This document shows positions 7,488 through 16,239 of a stretch of DNA of 22,319 bases, one piece after another. Source of the DNA: Gorillibacterium sp. (GTDB taxonomy: Bacteria; Bacillota; Bacilli; Paenibacillales; NBRC-103111); the NCBI GenBank assembly GCA_014380705.1, contig JACMJI010000058.1, forward strand, positions 1 through 22,319, written 5' to 3'. Each line of letters opens with the position of its first letter. The first letter of the stretch is position 1. The notes beneath the pieces were generated by a model. That model was given only the letters and a program-made list of their open reading frames with translations. It ran no database searches and was not told where the DNA came from. Position numbers and translations under genes: made by a program.

Positions 7488-10130
7488 ATGGAAAGAGAGA
7501 GCTTTCATACCTTGGCCGTGGAAGATGCACTGGCTAGGCTTAATGCGGACGAAATGGGACTGTCTATAACGGAAGCAAAAGCACGGCTTGAGAAGATGGG
7601 GAAGAATGAACTAAAGGGCAGTGAACAAAAGGGGCTGATCCAAAAGTTTCTTGAACAATTTAAAGATTTTATGGTTATCGTGTTGCTTGCCGCGGCGGTG
7701 GTATCCGCTGTACTCGGAGAATGGGCAGATGCAGGGATTATTTTTATCGTTGTCATCCTTAATGCTGTACTCGGAGTCGTCCAAGAGGCTAAGGCAGAAA
7801 AAGCGCTGGATGCTCTTAAGAAATTGTCCTCCCCCTTTGCTAAGGTAAAGAGAGGCAATGAGGTTGCCATGATCCGTGCAGATGAACTGGTCCCGGGAGA
7901 TATTGTGCTGATTGAAGCAGGTGATTATGTTCCCGCCGATCTGCGGTTGCTGGAAGCTGCGAGTCTGAAGATTGAAGAAGCGGCACTTACGGGTGAATCC
8001 GTGCCAGCAGAGAAACAAACTGCACCTCTAAACAAAACGGATCTCGTTATTGGCGACCGGGTGAACATGGCTTATTTGGGCAGCAGTGTCTCCTATGGCA
8101 GAGGAGTCGGACTTGTTACAGCTACAGGAATGTCAACCGAGGTTGGCAAAATCGCTGGGTATCTGAACAGTGCAGAAGCGGAGACTACCCCGCTTCAGCG
8201 AAAACTGACGGAGCTTGGCAAATATATGACCATTGGTGTTCTAGTCATTGCGGTCATTATTTTTGTAGTTGGACTCCTTCAGGGACGTGAATTTCTGGAT
8301 ATGTTCCTCACTGCAGTGAGTATAGCTGTCGCGGCGATTCCAGAGGGTCTTCCGGCGATTGTTACTATCGTACTTGCTATTGGTGTACAGAAGATGGCAA
8401 AGCAGAATGCGATCATCCGTAAGCTTCCAGCTGTAGAGACACTGGGCAGTACCGAAATCATCTGCTCGGACAAGACGGGCACGCTTACGCAGAACAAAAT
8501 GACGGTTACACAGCTATATCTGGCTGGGAACATGCAGGATGCGGAGTGGCAACCGGAGGAGAGTATTGAGTCTACTCTTTTCTTACAAGTGATGTCGCTT
8601 TGTAATGATTCTAAGGTTACATCTGAAAAGACAGAGAAAGGCCACTCCGTTGTTTTAGGAGATCCAACAGAAACGGCTCTCGTCTATTACGCGAACCAAC
8701 ATGGCTTTAGTAAAGTGGAATGGGATGCTCTGATGCCGCGCCGTGCCGAAATACCTTTTGATAGTGACCGTAAGCTAATGTCTACCTTCCATAAGCTTGA
8801 GCAAGGTGGTTATCGTATGCTGACGAAAGGAGCACCCGATGTGCTGATCCATCGTTGCTCTTGTATACGATTAATTGGAAATACGATACCCTTTGGATCG
8901 GTAGAGCAGAGGAAGATCAAGGATGCTAACCGAAAGATGGGAAGTCAGGCATTAAGAGTTCTAGCGCTTGCTTATCGCGATGTACAGGAGCTACCAACCA
9001 ACCTGGAGTCCAAGGAGTGGGAGCAAGAGCTTACCTTTGTAGGTCTTGTCGGGATGATTGATCCTCCACGAGAGGAGGTGAAGGCTGCCGTTGCAATCTG
9101 TCGCACCGCTGGCATTCGCCCGATTATGATCACTGGCGACCATAAGGAAACCGCTGTTGCTATAGCCCGCGAGCTCGGTATCTTAGAGGGGGAGCATGCG
9201 GCTATAACAGGAGCAGATCTCGACCAAATGGATGAGTTGGAATTTGCTGAGCGTGTCGGTGAGTTTTCAGTCTATGCCCGTGTATCCCCGGAGCACAAGG
9301 TTAGGATCGTAAAGGCTTGGAAGATGCAAGGGAAGGTAGTTGCGATGACAGGTGATGGAGTAAATGATGCTCCAGCACTCAAATCGGCAGATATTGGGGT
9401 CGGGATGGGTATAACTGGCACAGATGTAGCCAATGGTGTATCGGATATGGTTCTTGCTGACGATAATTTCACGACTATTGTTGTATCCGTTGAGGAAGGT
9501 CGCAAAATATACAGCAATATCACCAAGGCGATCCAATACCTGCTGTCAGCAAATATTGGCGAGGTACTGACCTTGTTCATTGCTACCATGTTTGGGTCGA
9601 TCGTCTTGTTCCCGATCCATATCCTCTGGATCAACCTTGTAACGGATACCTTCCCGGCGCTCGCTCTCGGTGTTGAAAAGGCAGAGAAAGGGGTTATGCA
9701 ACAGCCGCCTCGATCCTCCAGGGCCAGTGTTTTCTCCGAAGGTGCCGGTTGGACGATTCTTTATCAAGGCATACTAGAAGCTGCTATAGTGCTCGGCATT
9801 TTCTATTATGCGCTTAGCCGCTATTCTTCGCCGGAAGCCATAACCATGGCTTTTGCAGCCCTAGGGTTCATTCAGGTCAGCCATGCCTTTAATGTCCGCT
9901 CCCGGACGGAGTCGACCTTCCGCACAGGGTTGTTCAGCAACATTTATCTTTTGCTTGCCACGTTTATCTCGGCACTGCTGCTTCTCATTGTGTTACTCGT
10001 GCCGTTCCTGCGCAATGTGTTTAGCCTTGTCCTACTGAATGGAACGCAGTGGGGAATCGTTCTCGCGGGATCACTGCTTATGGTTGTTATTGTGGAAATC
10101 GTTAAGTTGATCCAAAGAGTAAGTCGCTGA
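7488..10130 (+). CDS. P-type (type IIA) calcium-transporting ATPase
   Basis: This 880-residue pump is of SERCA/YloB type and exports Ca2+ across the cytoplasmic membrane using ATP. Visible motifs in order: cation ATPase N-terminal domain (about 1-70), actuator loop TGES (168-171), ion-site helix M4 with PEGLP (285-289), phosphorylation site DKTGT with D328, nucleotide-binding KGAP (about 449), MITGD (about 545) and hinge GDGVNDAP (D623, D627), then M5 with NIGE and M6 with NLVTD...PALALG, which carry calcium-site positions in this family. The length and helix count are normal and nothing is missing. ACGGAGG (about 7475-7481) supports the ATG. It appears to be a single-gene unit, because a new promoter starts 13 bp after its stop. 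Mn2+ transport is a possible alternative; B. subtilis YloB is the nearest named relative I recognise. Confidence 0.96.
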   Translation: MERESFHTLAVEDALARLNADEMGLSITEAKARLEKMGKNELKGSEQKGLIQKFLEQFKDFMVIVLLAAAVVSAVLGEWADAGIIFIVVILNAVLGVVQEAKAEKALDALKKLSSPFAKVKRGNEVAMIRADELVPGDIVLIEAGDYVPADLRLLEAASLKIEEAALTGESVPAEKQTAPLNKTDLVIGDRVNMAYLGSSVSYGRGVGLVTATGMSTEVGKIAGYLNSAEAETTPLQRKLTELGKYMTIGVLVIAVIIFVVGLLQGREFLDMFLTAVSIAVAAIPEGLPAIVTIVLAIGVQKMAKQNAIIRKLPAVETLGSTEIICSDKTGTLTQNKMTVTQLYLAGNMQDAEWQPEESIESTLFLQVMSLCNDSKVTSEKTEKGHSVVLGDPTETALVYYANQHGFSKVEWDALMPRRAEIPFDSDRKLMSTFHKLEQGGYRMLTKGAPDVLIHRCSCIRLIGNTIPFGSVEQRKIKDANRKMGSQALRVLALAYRDVQELPTNLESKEWEQELTFVGLVGMIDPPREEVKAAVAICRTAGIRPIMITGDHKETAVAIARELGILEGEHAAITGADLDQMDELEFAERVGEFSVYARVSPEHKVRIVKAWKMQGKVVAMTGDGVNDAPALKSADIGVGMGITGTDVANGVSDMVLADDNFTTIVVSVEEGRKIYSNITKAIQYLLSANIGEVLTLFIATMFGSIVLFPIHILWINLVTDTFPALALGVEKAEKGVMQQPPRSSRASVFSEGAGWTILYQGILEAAIVLGIFYYALSRYSSPEAITMAFAALGFIQVSHAFNVRSRTESTFRTGLFSNIYLLLATFISALLLLIVLLVPFLRNVFSLVLLNGTQWGIVLAGSLLMVVIVEIVKLIQRVSR

Positions 10131-10143
10131 ATAAATCCTGATA

Positions 10144-10172
10144 TTGACAAAGTGAAACAATAGCATTATAAA
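10144..10172 (+). promoter_or_regulatory. Sigma-A promoter of the argS T-box transcript
   Basis: TTGACA at 10144-10149, a 17-bp spacer, and TATAAA at 10167-10172. It predicts a start near 10179 and a leader of about 365 nt, the size expected for a T-box transcript. Confidence 0.85.
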
Positions 10173-10178
10173 GAGTAA

Positions 10179-10500
10179 TAAGATTTCATTCTGAGTCTGT
10201 TTAATCAGGGCGATAATTCTTTATTCGTCCATTTACCAGACAAGTCAATTACATGAGACAAATATCAAGGATCGGGAAAGTAGCTGCGGAGGAAGTTTTA
10301 GCGAGCCGGGAGGGTGAAAGCCGGTACGAAATCCGCCAGTGAAGCGCTCCCGGGAGATGGTTTCCTGAACGATTCACATAGGGAGACCCGGCATAGTAGC
10401 CGTTATCAACAGGAGCGGCCCGAGACTTATGCTCGGGACATAGAGTGGTACCGCGGGAACAATAGGTTCTCGTCTCTTCGGAGACGAGGGCCTTTTCTGT
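10179..10500 (+). promoter_or_regulatory. T-box riboswitch, arginine specifier CGC
   Basis: The leader contains the conserved T-box sequence AGAGTGGTACCGCGGG (10442-10457), which pairs with the 3' end of uncharged tRNA, and a stem III-like CCCGAG/CTCGGG pair just upstream (about 10418-10438). Stem I begins near CGGGA (about 10273), with the AGTA of the loop-E motif, and closes with TCCCG after GAAG-CGC. By analogy with the glyQS T-box layout (GAA-N-codon) the specifier is CGC at 10345-10347, an arginine codon, which agrees with the downstream gene. Low charged tRNA-Arg should therefore favour read-through into argS. The exact stem I folding was judged by eye. Confidence 0.93.
10465..10496 (+). 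terminator. T-box intrinsic terminator
   Basis: CTCGTCTC (10469-10476), loop TTCG and GAGACGAG (10481-10488), extended by GGTT/GGCC with two G-U pairs to 12 bp and followed by TTTT. It competes with the antiterminator formed by the T-box sequence just upstream. Confidence 0.92.
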
Positions 10501-10545
10501 TTATTTTTCGCTTTACATCTAAATTAATAAGGGAGGCACAAGTTC

Positions 10546-12480
10546 ATGGACAATGTATTCTCACTGTCTATAAGAAGTCGGCTGCAAGAAATCCTAAAAT
10601 GGCATGTGGAAAAACTATTGTTGGAAGCGGGGGTCGATTCTCCCCCAGGCTTTCGGGTAGAAGCAACGCGATCAACTCATCGAGAGCATGGAGATTATTC
10701 GACCAATGCTGCGCTCTTGTTAGCTAAGCCGCTTCGAAAGTCACCTTTATGGATCGCTCAGGAGCTCATGCAGCGAATGCTTGACGATCCTAGACTAGCT
10801 GATCTAGTGATTCAGGTGGAAGTGGCTGGTCCAGGATTTGTTAATTTTCATTTGGGATGGGGGGCATGGGAATCCAAGCAAGTCGGATTGCTAGAAGGCA
10901 CGACGATCAAAAAAGCTTCGCCTTTGGCAATCAAGGCAGTCATTGAACACACTTCAGTCAACCCTAATAAGTCGATGCACATTGGACATCTTCGCAACTC
11001 CTGTATCGGTGATACATTAGCAAGAATGCTGAAGGTGGCTGGATATCAGGTTGAGGTTCATAATTACATTGATGATCTGGGCAACCAATTAGCAGATACT
11101 GTTGTAGGTTTGCTCCATTTAGAGCATGAGTCAAGTGAGCGCCGTTTCGGAGATTTCTGCTGGGAAACCTATGCGAAGGTAACTAGAGCATACCAAGAAC
11201 AGCCGGAGCTTCAAAGGGAACGGACCCATGTGCTTCAAGCACTTGAGGCTGGTCGTTCCAACTTGTCCTGGATGGGTACAATTGTTGCCGAACGAATTGT
11301 TCGTGAGCATCTTGAGGAGATGCAGCGTTTCGGAATTGGGTATGATGTTCTCGTTTGGGAAAGCCAAATTGTGCACGGAGGGTTCTGGCAAGCGGCTTTT
11401 GAGAAATTACTCCATTCAGGAGCCTTTTTTAACGAAACCTCAGGAAAGCATATAGGCTGTTGGGTGCTCAAAACTGAACGTGAATCATCTGCTTCAACTG
11501 CCGAGGAAGGAGATTATCAGGTTGATAAAGTATTGGTCAGATCAAATGGTATTCTTACCTATACTGCCAAAGATATAGCTTATCATCTTTGGAAATTCGG
11601 ATTGCTCACGACTGATTTCACTTATCGGAAATTCAACAGCACGGTTTGGACGACTGCGGAGGGTGGTAGTCGCAAGAAATTTGGGTCGGCGGATCTAGTG
11701 GTCAATGTGATTGACCATAGACAGGAATATCCTCAACTCATGGTGAGAGAAGCCCTGCGGGCAATGGGTTATGAAGAGCAAGCTGATCAACTGCGTCATG
11801 TGAGTTACGGTGTTGTTTCTCTTAGTCCATCAACGGCTGCGGGGCTTGGAATCAACATCGCAGAGGGTAAAGGCTCCTATGCAATGTCTGGTCGTCAAGG
11901 GGTTGGAATCAAGGTCTCCGAGCTTCTTGACAGTATGGAGCAGGTTATAGACAGGAAACGTTCACGTCGTGCAGGATTGACAAATCGAAGCATCGCAGCG
12001 GCAGCAGTTCGCTACTACCTCCTGCGTTTTCACCTCCAAACCGAAATTGTCTTTGACATGGAGCAGGCCTCTGAGGTATCAGGTAACTCTGGAATTTATC
12101 TGATGTATGCCTATGCTCGTTCGACAAGTATTCTTGAGAAGGCAAAGACAGAAAACTATGCGTACAGCTATGATCTGGTTGAACGGATTCTGAGCACAGG
12201 AAAACCGAGTGACCTGCCTGCAACTGAACATGCATTAGTACGTCATATTCAATATTGGCCAGATGTCCTGGAGGACGCTGTTAATGAGTTGTCTCCTAGT
12301 TCAATATGTACATATGCCTATGAATTGTCTTCTTTGTTCAGCCATTTCTATGCAGCTTGTCCAATCTTGCGGGCAGAGGACATAGACAGAAGTCGTCGAT
12401 TGTGGATGGTATCTTGCTTCAATGAAACCTTAGGAGCGGTGCTCGGTGTTCTTGGTCTTCCTGCCCCCAAAAAAATGTAG
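10546..12480 (+). CDS. argS: Divergent arginyl-tRNA synthetase under T-box control
   Basis: This 644-residue class I synthetase charges tRNA-Arg with arginine using ATP. It has an N-terminal tRNA-recognition (Add1) domain (about 1-105), the HIGH motif H145-I-G-H148 in KSMHIGHLRN, a DKVLVRSNG/TYTAKDIAYH core segment, a KMSK-loop counterpart reading MSGRQG (447-452), and a C-terminal DALR-type anticodon-binding domain (about 505-644). Housekeeping ArgS of Bacillus is about 555 residues, so this protein is some 90 longer, mostly between the HIGH motif and the KMSK region. GGGAGG (about 10531) precedes the ATG. A dedicated T-box and a context lacking the usual housekeeping neighbours suggest a second copy used during arginine or tRNA-Arg stress; whether the genome has another argS cannot be seen here. 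Confidence 0.94.
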   Translation: MDNVFSLSIRSRLQEILKWHVEKLLLEAGVDSPPGFRVEATRSTHREHGDYSTNAALLLAKPLRKSPLWIAQELMQRMLDDPRLADLVIQVEVAGPGFVNFHLGWGAWESKQVGLLEGTTIKKASPLAIKAVIEHTSVNPNKSMHIGHLRNSCIGDTLARMLKVAGYQVEVHNYIDDLGNQLADTVVGLLHLEHESSERRFGDFCWETYAKVTRAYQEQPELQRERTHVLQALEAGRSNLSWMGTIVAERIVREHLEEMQRFGIGYDVLVWESQIVHGGFWQAAFEKLLHSGAFFNETSGKHIGCWVLKTERESSASTAEEGDYQVDKVLVRSNGILTYTAKDIAYHLWKFGLLTTDFTYRKFNSTVWTTAEGGSRKKFGSADLVVNVIDHRQEYPQLMVREALRAMGYEEQADQLRHVSYGVVSLSPSTAAGLGINIAEGKGSYAMSGRQGVGIKVSELLDSMEQVIDRKRSRRAGLTNRSIAAAAVRYYLLRFHLQTEIVFDMEQASEVSGNSGIYLMYAYARSTSILEKAKTENYAYSYDLVERILSTGKPSDLPATEHALVRHIQYWPDVLEDAVNELSPSSICTYAYELSSLFSHFYAACPILRAEDIDRSRRLWMVSCFNETLGAVLGVLGLPAPKKM

Positions 12481-12494
12481 AAGAAGTTGAAGGA

Positions 12495-12516
12495 AGAGGA
12501 TTATAAACAGTCCTCT
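12495..12516 (+). terminator. Weak hairpin after argS
   Basis: AGAGGA (12495-12500) pairs with TCCTCT (12511-12516) around a 10-nt loop. No T-run follows, so it is a poor intrinsic terminator; read-through into the acetyltransferase gene is possible. Confidence 0.3.
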
Positions 12517-12608
12517 ATCCCCGGAGAATAAGGCTATATTGATTCTAACTCTACAAGTACGGAAATAGATTCTTTATACTTATGTAAAACAGGATAAGGG
12601 GACATCGG

Positions 12609-13121
12609 ATGAAGATTGAAACCAGTCGGCTGCAATTACTTCCGCTTATGGCGGAGCAACTTGCTTTAGCCACGGAAGACTATGAGCAATTACAAAAGCA
12701 ATTAAATTTAACAATCACAGCATCAGCTTTGGATGAAGAAATGGCCTACGCGATGAATGTTCGCCGCAGAAAGGTGCTTGAAGCTCCTGATGATTTTCTG
12801 TGGTTAACCAATTGGGCAATTATTTCGCGGCAAGTGAACGGGATTATTGGATTTATCATGCTGAAGGGATGCCCCAATGCGGCTGGAGAAGTGATCGTTG
12901 GGTATGGCATAGATGAGAGGTATAGAAGACAAGGTTATGCAACCGAAGGTATAAAGGCGCTAACGGAATGGATTTTTCAAAATCCACAAGCAACCCGTAT
13001 CCTAGCCGATGTTGAAAAAGATAATGAAGCCTCCCATCGTTTAATGTCAGGTTTAGGTGCATTCAAGTATAAGGAAGATGATGAATTGATCTGGTGGCGG
13101 ATTAATAAAGAAGGAGCGTGA
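12609..13121 (+). CDS. GNAT N-acetyltransferase, RimJ/RimL type
   Basis: This 170-residue protein uses acetyl-CoA to acetylate an unknown amine. The acetyl-CoA-binding signature R106-R107-Q108-G109-Y110-A111 follows the GYGIDE strand, and LADVEKDNEASHRLMSGLG is the typical last motif of RimJ/RimL-like proteins. The substrate could be a protein N-terminus, an aminoglycoside-like drug or a small metabolite; the sequence does not say. The next gene, for an APH-fold kinase, starts seven bases after the stop, so the two are probably co-transcribed. Confidence 0.93.
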   Translation: MKIETSRLQLLPLMAEQLALATEDYEQLQKQLNLTITASALDEEMAYAMNVRRRKVLEAPDDFLWLTNWAIISRQVNGIIGFIMLKGCPNAAGEVIVGYGIDERYRRQGYATEGIKALTEWIFQNPQATRILADVEKDNEASHRLMSGLGAFKYKEDDELIWWRINKEGA

Positions 13122-13128
13122 GATCAAA

Positions 13129-14154
13129 TTGGAAAAAGAAGTCGAAGACCTTTTTGGAGATCATGTGCTGAAAGCGGCAGCGCGACTATTTGGACTAAAA
13201 GCGGAAGGCTTTAAGCAACTGGGCAATTTCGAGAATTATGTTTATGAAGCGGACAAAGATGGAGTAGCCAAAATTCTGCGTCTCACGCATAGCAGTCATC
13301 GAACCGAGGCAGAAGTTGCTGGAGAAATGGATTGGATCGATTTCTTATTGAAGCAGGGTGTCGATATCCCTAAGTATGATCATTCCTTACAGGGAAATCG
13401 GACAGAAAAGATTCTAACGGGAGCGTCGTATTTTACAGCCGTCGTTTTTGAGAAAGCAGAGGGAAAGCATGCGAAAGCCTCCGATCCCGAGATTTGGAAT
13501 GAAGCGTTGTTCAAGGAATGGGGCCGAATTACCGGTCACATGCATCGAGAGACCCGTGGATATCAGCCACCAACAGCACATGCAAATCGTCCCCTTTGGG
13601 ATGAGGATGATCTTTATAAAAATGCCAAAAACTATATACGTTTAGGCGATGAGTTTGTATTAGAGCGTCTGGATGCGCTGTTAAAGCATCTCTCTTCGTT
13701 ACCAATTACTGCAGACAGCTATGGCTTGATTCACACGGATATTCATTCCGGCAATTTTTTTGTTGACCAGGGGAGAATCCGCGTATTTGATTTTGATGAC
13801 TGCTGCTATTTGTGGTTTGTTCATGATATCGCAATTCCACTCTATTATTCTTTATCCTGGGGTGTGCCTGCTTCTTATGAGGGGAATCGGTTAGCATTTG
13901 CTGCTGATTTTTTTCAAGCATTCTGGCAAGGCTACGTGGATGAATATCAGCTATCGCATGAGTGGTTAGCTCAAATGCCAACTTTTCTTAAGCTGCGGGA
14001 TGTTACACTCTATCTGGTGATTAACAAAAAGTTGGAGGACATGGACGAGAACACAAGCAGGTGGATGGAGGAAATCAAAGATAGAATCAAACAAGACGCT
14101 CCTATTGTAGACATTGATTATCTAGCCATTATAGGATTAATGGATTATTACTAA
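13129..14154 (+). CDS. APH-fold phosphotransferase/kinase
   Basis: This 341-residue protein is of the aminoglycoside-phosphotransferase/choline-kinase superfamily. The catalytic loop is H202-T-D204-I-H-S-G-N209 (Brenner HxDxxxxN pattern) and the metal-binding DFDD starts at D221. The N-terminal lobe has a glycine-poor ATP-binding region (NYVYEADKDGVAKILRLTH) with the likely lysine in AKIL. The start is a TTG at 13129 with AAGGAG (13111-13116) 12 bases away, slightly long. The family includes antibiotic kinases, homoserine kinase-like and protein/sugar kinases; the substrate is unknown and no known resistance determinant is recognised. Pairing with a GNAT gene hints at modification of a shared small molecule, which is speculative. 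Confidence 0.9.
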   Translation: MEKEVEDLFGDHVLKAAARLFGLKAEGFKQLGNFENYVYEADKDGVAKILRLTHSSHRTEAEVAGEMDWIDFLLKQGVDIPKYDHSLQGNRTEKILTGASYFTAVVFEKAEGKHAKASDPEIWNEALFKEWGRITGHMHRETRGYQPPTAHANRPLWDEDDLYKNAKNYIRLGDEFVLERLDALLKHLSSLPITADSYGLIHTDIHSGNFFVDQGRIRVFDFDDCCYLWFVHDIAIPLYYSLSWGVPASYEGNRLAFAADFFQAFWQGYVDEYQLSHEWLAQMPTFLKLRDVTLYLVINKKLEDMDENTSRWMEEIKDRIKQDAPIVDIDYLAIIGLMDYY

Positions 14155-14271
14155 GGTTTAGTAAACGTGATGTTATATACAGCACCACATGATTCTTTAG
14201 TTCTAAACTCTTGGGGAATACAAGGATAACGGAATTGCTTATTAACAAATTGAAGAAGGCAGGTTTTTATC

Positions 14272-14739
14272 ATGGCAAAAGCAAAGAAGGCAGCAAAGTC
14301 ATTCACAGTTTGGCTACTTATTGTTCTGCAAGCTTTTCTAGGAATCGGAGGGGTTGTTGGAGGACTCTTATTGGTAGTTGATCCATCAGGGGATCTTATC
14401 ATGATGCCTATTGACTTGTTGGAGCATTCTCCATTCCCCAACTTCTTGATCCCAGGTTTAATTCTGCTGGTGGTATTAGGCATAATTCCTACATTGATCA
14501 GCTATGCGCTTGCCCGTAAACCGAATTGGAGCTTTGGGGATAAGCTCAATATTTTCAAGGAATTGCATTGGACTTGGGCCTTCTCCCTTTATATCGGTTT
14601 TGCGCTGATTATCTGGATTACGGTAGAAGTGTATATGCTTCAAGAGGTCAGCATTGTTCATCTTTTCTACATAGCGCTTGGTCTTATTATTCAGGCTGTT
14701 ACGGTTCTTCCTTCCGTACGCAACCATTATTTGAAATAG
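14272..14739 (+). CDS. Four-helix membrane protein, function unknown
   Basis: This 155-residue protein has predicted helices at about 12-36, 57-80, 101-121 and 127-146, with basic residues at the N-terminus (MAKAKKAAK) and between helices 2 and 3 (ARKPNW). I do not recognise the family and no catalytic motif is seen. AGAAGGCAGG (about 14252-14261) lies before the ATG. It is 117 bp after the APH-type gene, a gap with no visible promoter or terminator, so its linkage to that gene is undecided. Confidence 0.72.
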   Translation: MAKAKKAAKSFTVWLLIVLQAFLGIGGVVGGLLLVVDPSGDLIMMPIDLLEHSPFPNFLIPGLILLVVLGIIPTLISYALARKPNWSFGDKLNIFKELHWTWAFSLYIGFALIIWITVEVYMLQEVSIVHLFYIALGLIIQAVTVLPSVRNHYLK

Positions 14740-14764
14740 TCTGCAGTGACAAGCTGCTTAGTAT

Positions 14765-14793
14765 TTTACAAAAGCTTATCATGTAGGCATAAT
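14765..14793 (+). promoter_or_regulatory. Putative sigma-A promoter of the pantothenate kinase gene
   Basis: TTTACA (14765-14770), a 17-bp spacer, and CATAAT (14788-14793), each one base off consensus. It lies 100 bp before the start codon. Confidence 0.5.
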
Positions 14794-14892
14794 AGAATGA
14801 GTCTTATTACCTCGCTTAAATTAAAATGTACATAGAATTCCGGGAAGCTGCGTGTGAGTGTGCTATTGTCCGGACATTGGAGAGAATGAAGC

Positions 14893-15714
14893 ATGACCCA
14901 ACGAGAAAAAGTCGGAATTGATGCAGGAGGGACCCTGATCAAAGTCGCCTTTATGCAAAAAAATAAACTGCAGTTAGAGAAATTTTCAACTTACAATTTA
15001 GCTGCGGTTGCAACATGGATTAACGAAACCTTTCCAGAGGGCGAGATCTGTTTGACGGGTGGTAAGAGTAAGATGCTGGAAACGTATCTTAATCAGACTC
15101 ATACTTTGTCCTGTATTGCGGAGTTTGACGCTACCTGTATAGGTGCGCATTATTTAAGGAAAGAACAATTATCGGGGGATGGACCGTTTATCTTAACCAA
15201 TGTAGGAACGGGAACGTCCGTACATTGTGTTGACCTTGAATCCAATCGACGAATTATTGGTACAGGCGTTGGTGGCGGTACTTTACTTGGGTTGTCCTAC
15301 CTGCTAACCGGAGAAAAAGAATATGACTCCATTGTCCGCAAAGCGGAACAAGGAGTCAGGGATCGAATCGACTTGAAGGTAAGTCATATCTATGAGGGTG
15401 CTGAACCGCCTATTCCCGGGGACTTAACGGCAAGTAATTTTGGCCATGTTCTGCAAAATCCTGAGCAATACAAAGTTGCGGATGTTTTGGCATCTGTAAT
15501 CGGGATGGTCGGAGAGACTGTGACAACCGTTAGCGTACTCGCTGCAACACAGTGCGGAATGTCAGGAATTGTCTACGCTGGATCTTCCTTTGATGACAAC
15601 CCTGTGCTTAGAGGTGTAGTTGCACAGTACACGAAGATTAGAGAATGTGAACCGCAGCTGCTGGAGAACGGCGGATATTGTGGAGCAATCGGAGCACTTC
15701 TCTCAATTCTATAG
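14893..15714 (+). CDS. coaW: Type II pantothenate kinase
   Basis: This 273-residue protein matches the length of Staphylococcus aureus CoaW (267). It phosphorylates pantothenate, the first step of coenzyme A synthesis, in the cytoplasm. The ASKHA-fold phosphate loops are visible: GIDAGGTLIK (8-17), NVGTGTS (103-109) and IGTGVGGGTLLGLSYLLTG. E77 in AEFDAT sits where the family's catalytic glutamate is expected, which is inferred by analogy. GGAGAG lies 10 bases before the ATG. It converges on the deformylase gene with a 9-bp gap; the end contains the short palindrome TTCTATAGAA (15707-15716), too small to count as a terminator. Confidence 0.93.
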   Translation: MTQREKVGIDAGGTLIKVAFMQKNKLQLEKFSTYNLAAVATWINETFPEGEICLTGGKSKMLETYLNQTHTLSCIAEFDATCIGAHYLRKEQLSGDGPFILTNVGTGTSVHCVDLESNRRIIGTGVGGGTLLGLSYLLTGEKEYDSIVRKAEQGVRDRIDLKVSHIYEGAEPPIPGDLTASNFGHVLQNPEQYKVADVLASVIGMVGETVTTVSVLAATQCGMSGIVYAGSSFDDNPVLRGVVAQYTKIRECEPQLLENGGYCGAIGALLSIL

Positions 15715-15723
15715 AATACGTTA

Positions 15724-16239
15724 TTAATTAGTCTTAGATGTGCGAATGGCTTGCATCAGGTTAACTCTATTCTCCGTTCCATCTAAGTAAAGATCTCCGT
15801 TCTCAATATGATCAATATATAGAATGCCATTTAAGTGATCAATTTCATGCTGGAAGCATCGAGCGAGAAAGCCAACACCTTCAAGTTCGGTTATATTCCC
15901 TTGTCGATCCTGATTTTTAAGCTTTACATAAGCAGATCTTTTTACAATTCCATTGTGGCCGGGGAAGGAGAGGCAGGCTTCCTTGCCCGTTTGTTCATCC
16001 CTCGACTCAATGATCTCAGGATTGATTAATTCCACTAAACCATCCCCGCAATCTAGAACGATTACTCTTCTTAAAATCCCAACTTGTGGTGCAGCTAATC
16101 CCGCACGGCCGTCTGAAGCATAGAGTGTTTCCGCCATATCATCAAGGAGTTTGTGCAGCCTGCTATTAAATTCGGTAACAGGCTTAGATTTTTTGCGAAG
16201 TAGTGGATCTCCAAACGGAAGAATCATTTTCTGTGTCAT
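15724..16239 (-). CDS. def: Peptide deformylase
   Basis: This metalloenzyme removes the N-formyl group from new proteins. From the Met encoded at 16239 it has 171 residues. The three family motifs are GRAGLAAPQ (44-52), EACLS (87-91, metal ligand C89) and HEIDH (131-135, ligands H131 and H135, catalytic E132). Motif 2 is normally EGCLS, so the Gly-to-Ala change at 88 is notable. I chose 16239 because AGAAAGGA lies eight bases upstream. A start at 16287 would add 16 residues without a ribosome binding site or similarity to the family N-terminus. The gene stands alone rather than in the common def-fmt cluster, so a second deformylase in the genome is likely. Confidence 0.95.
   Translation of the reverse strand: MTQKMILPFGDPLLRKKSKPVTEFNSRLHKLLDDMAETLYASDGRAGLAAPQVGILRRVIVLDCGDGLVELINPEIIESRDEQTGKEACLSFPGHNGIVKRSAYVKLKNQDRQGNITELEGVGFLARCFQHEIDHLNGILYIDHIENGDLYLDGTENRVNLMQAIRTSKTN

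Noticed and set aside
7505..7870. 121-codon minus-strand frame inside the calcium ATPase gene
   Set aside because: Low-complexity Ser/Ala-rich translation typical of an antisense shadow of a strongly coding strand.
9272..9634. 120-codon minus-strand frame inside the calcium ATPase gene
   Set aside because: Antisense shadow of conserved hinge and M5 coding sequence; no start signal.
10314..10727. 137-codon plus-strand frame across the T-box and the start of argS
   Set aside because: It spans the T-box structures and lies out of frame with argS; no ribosome binding site and no recognisable protein sequence.
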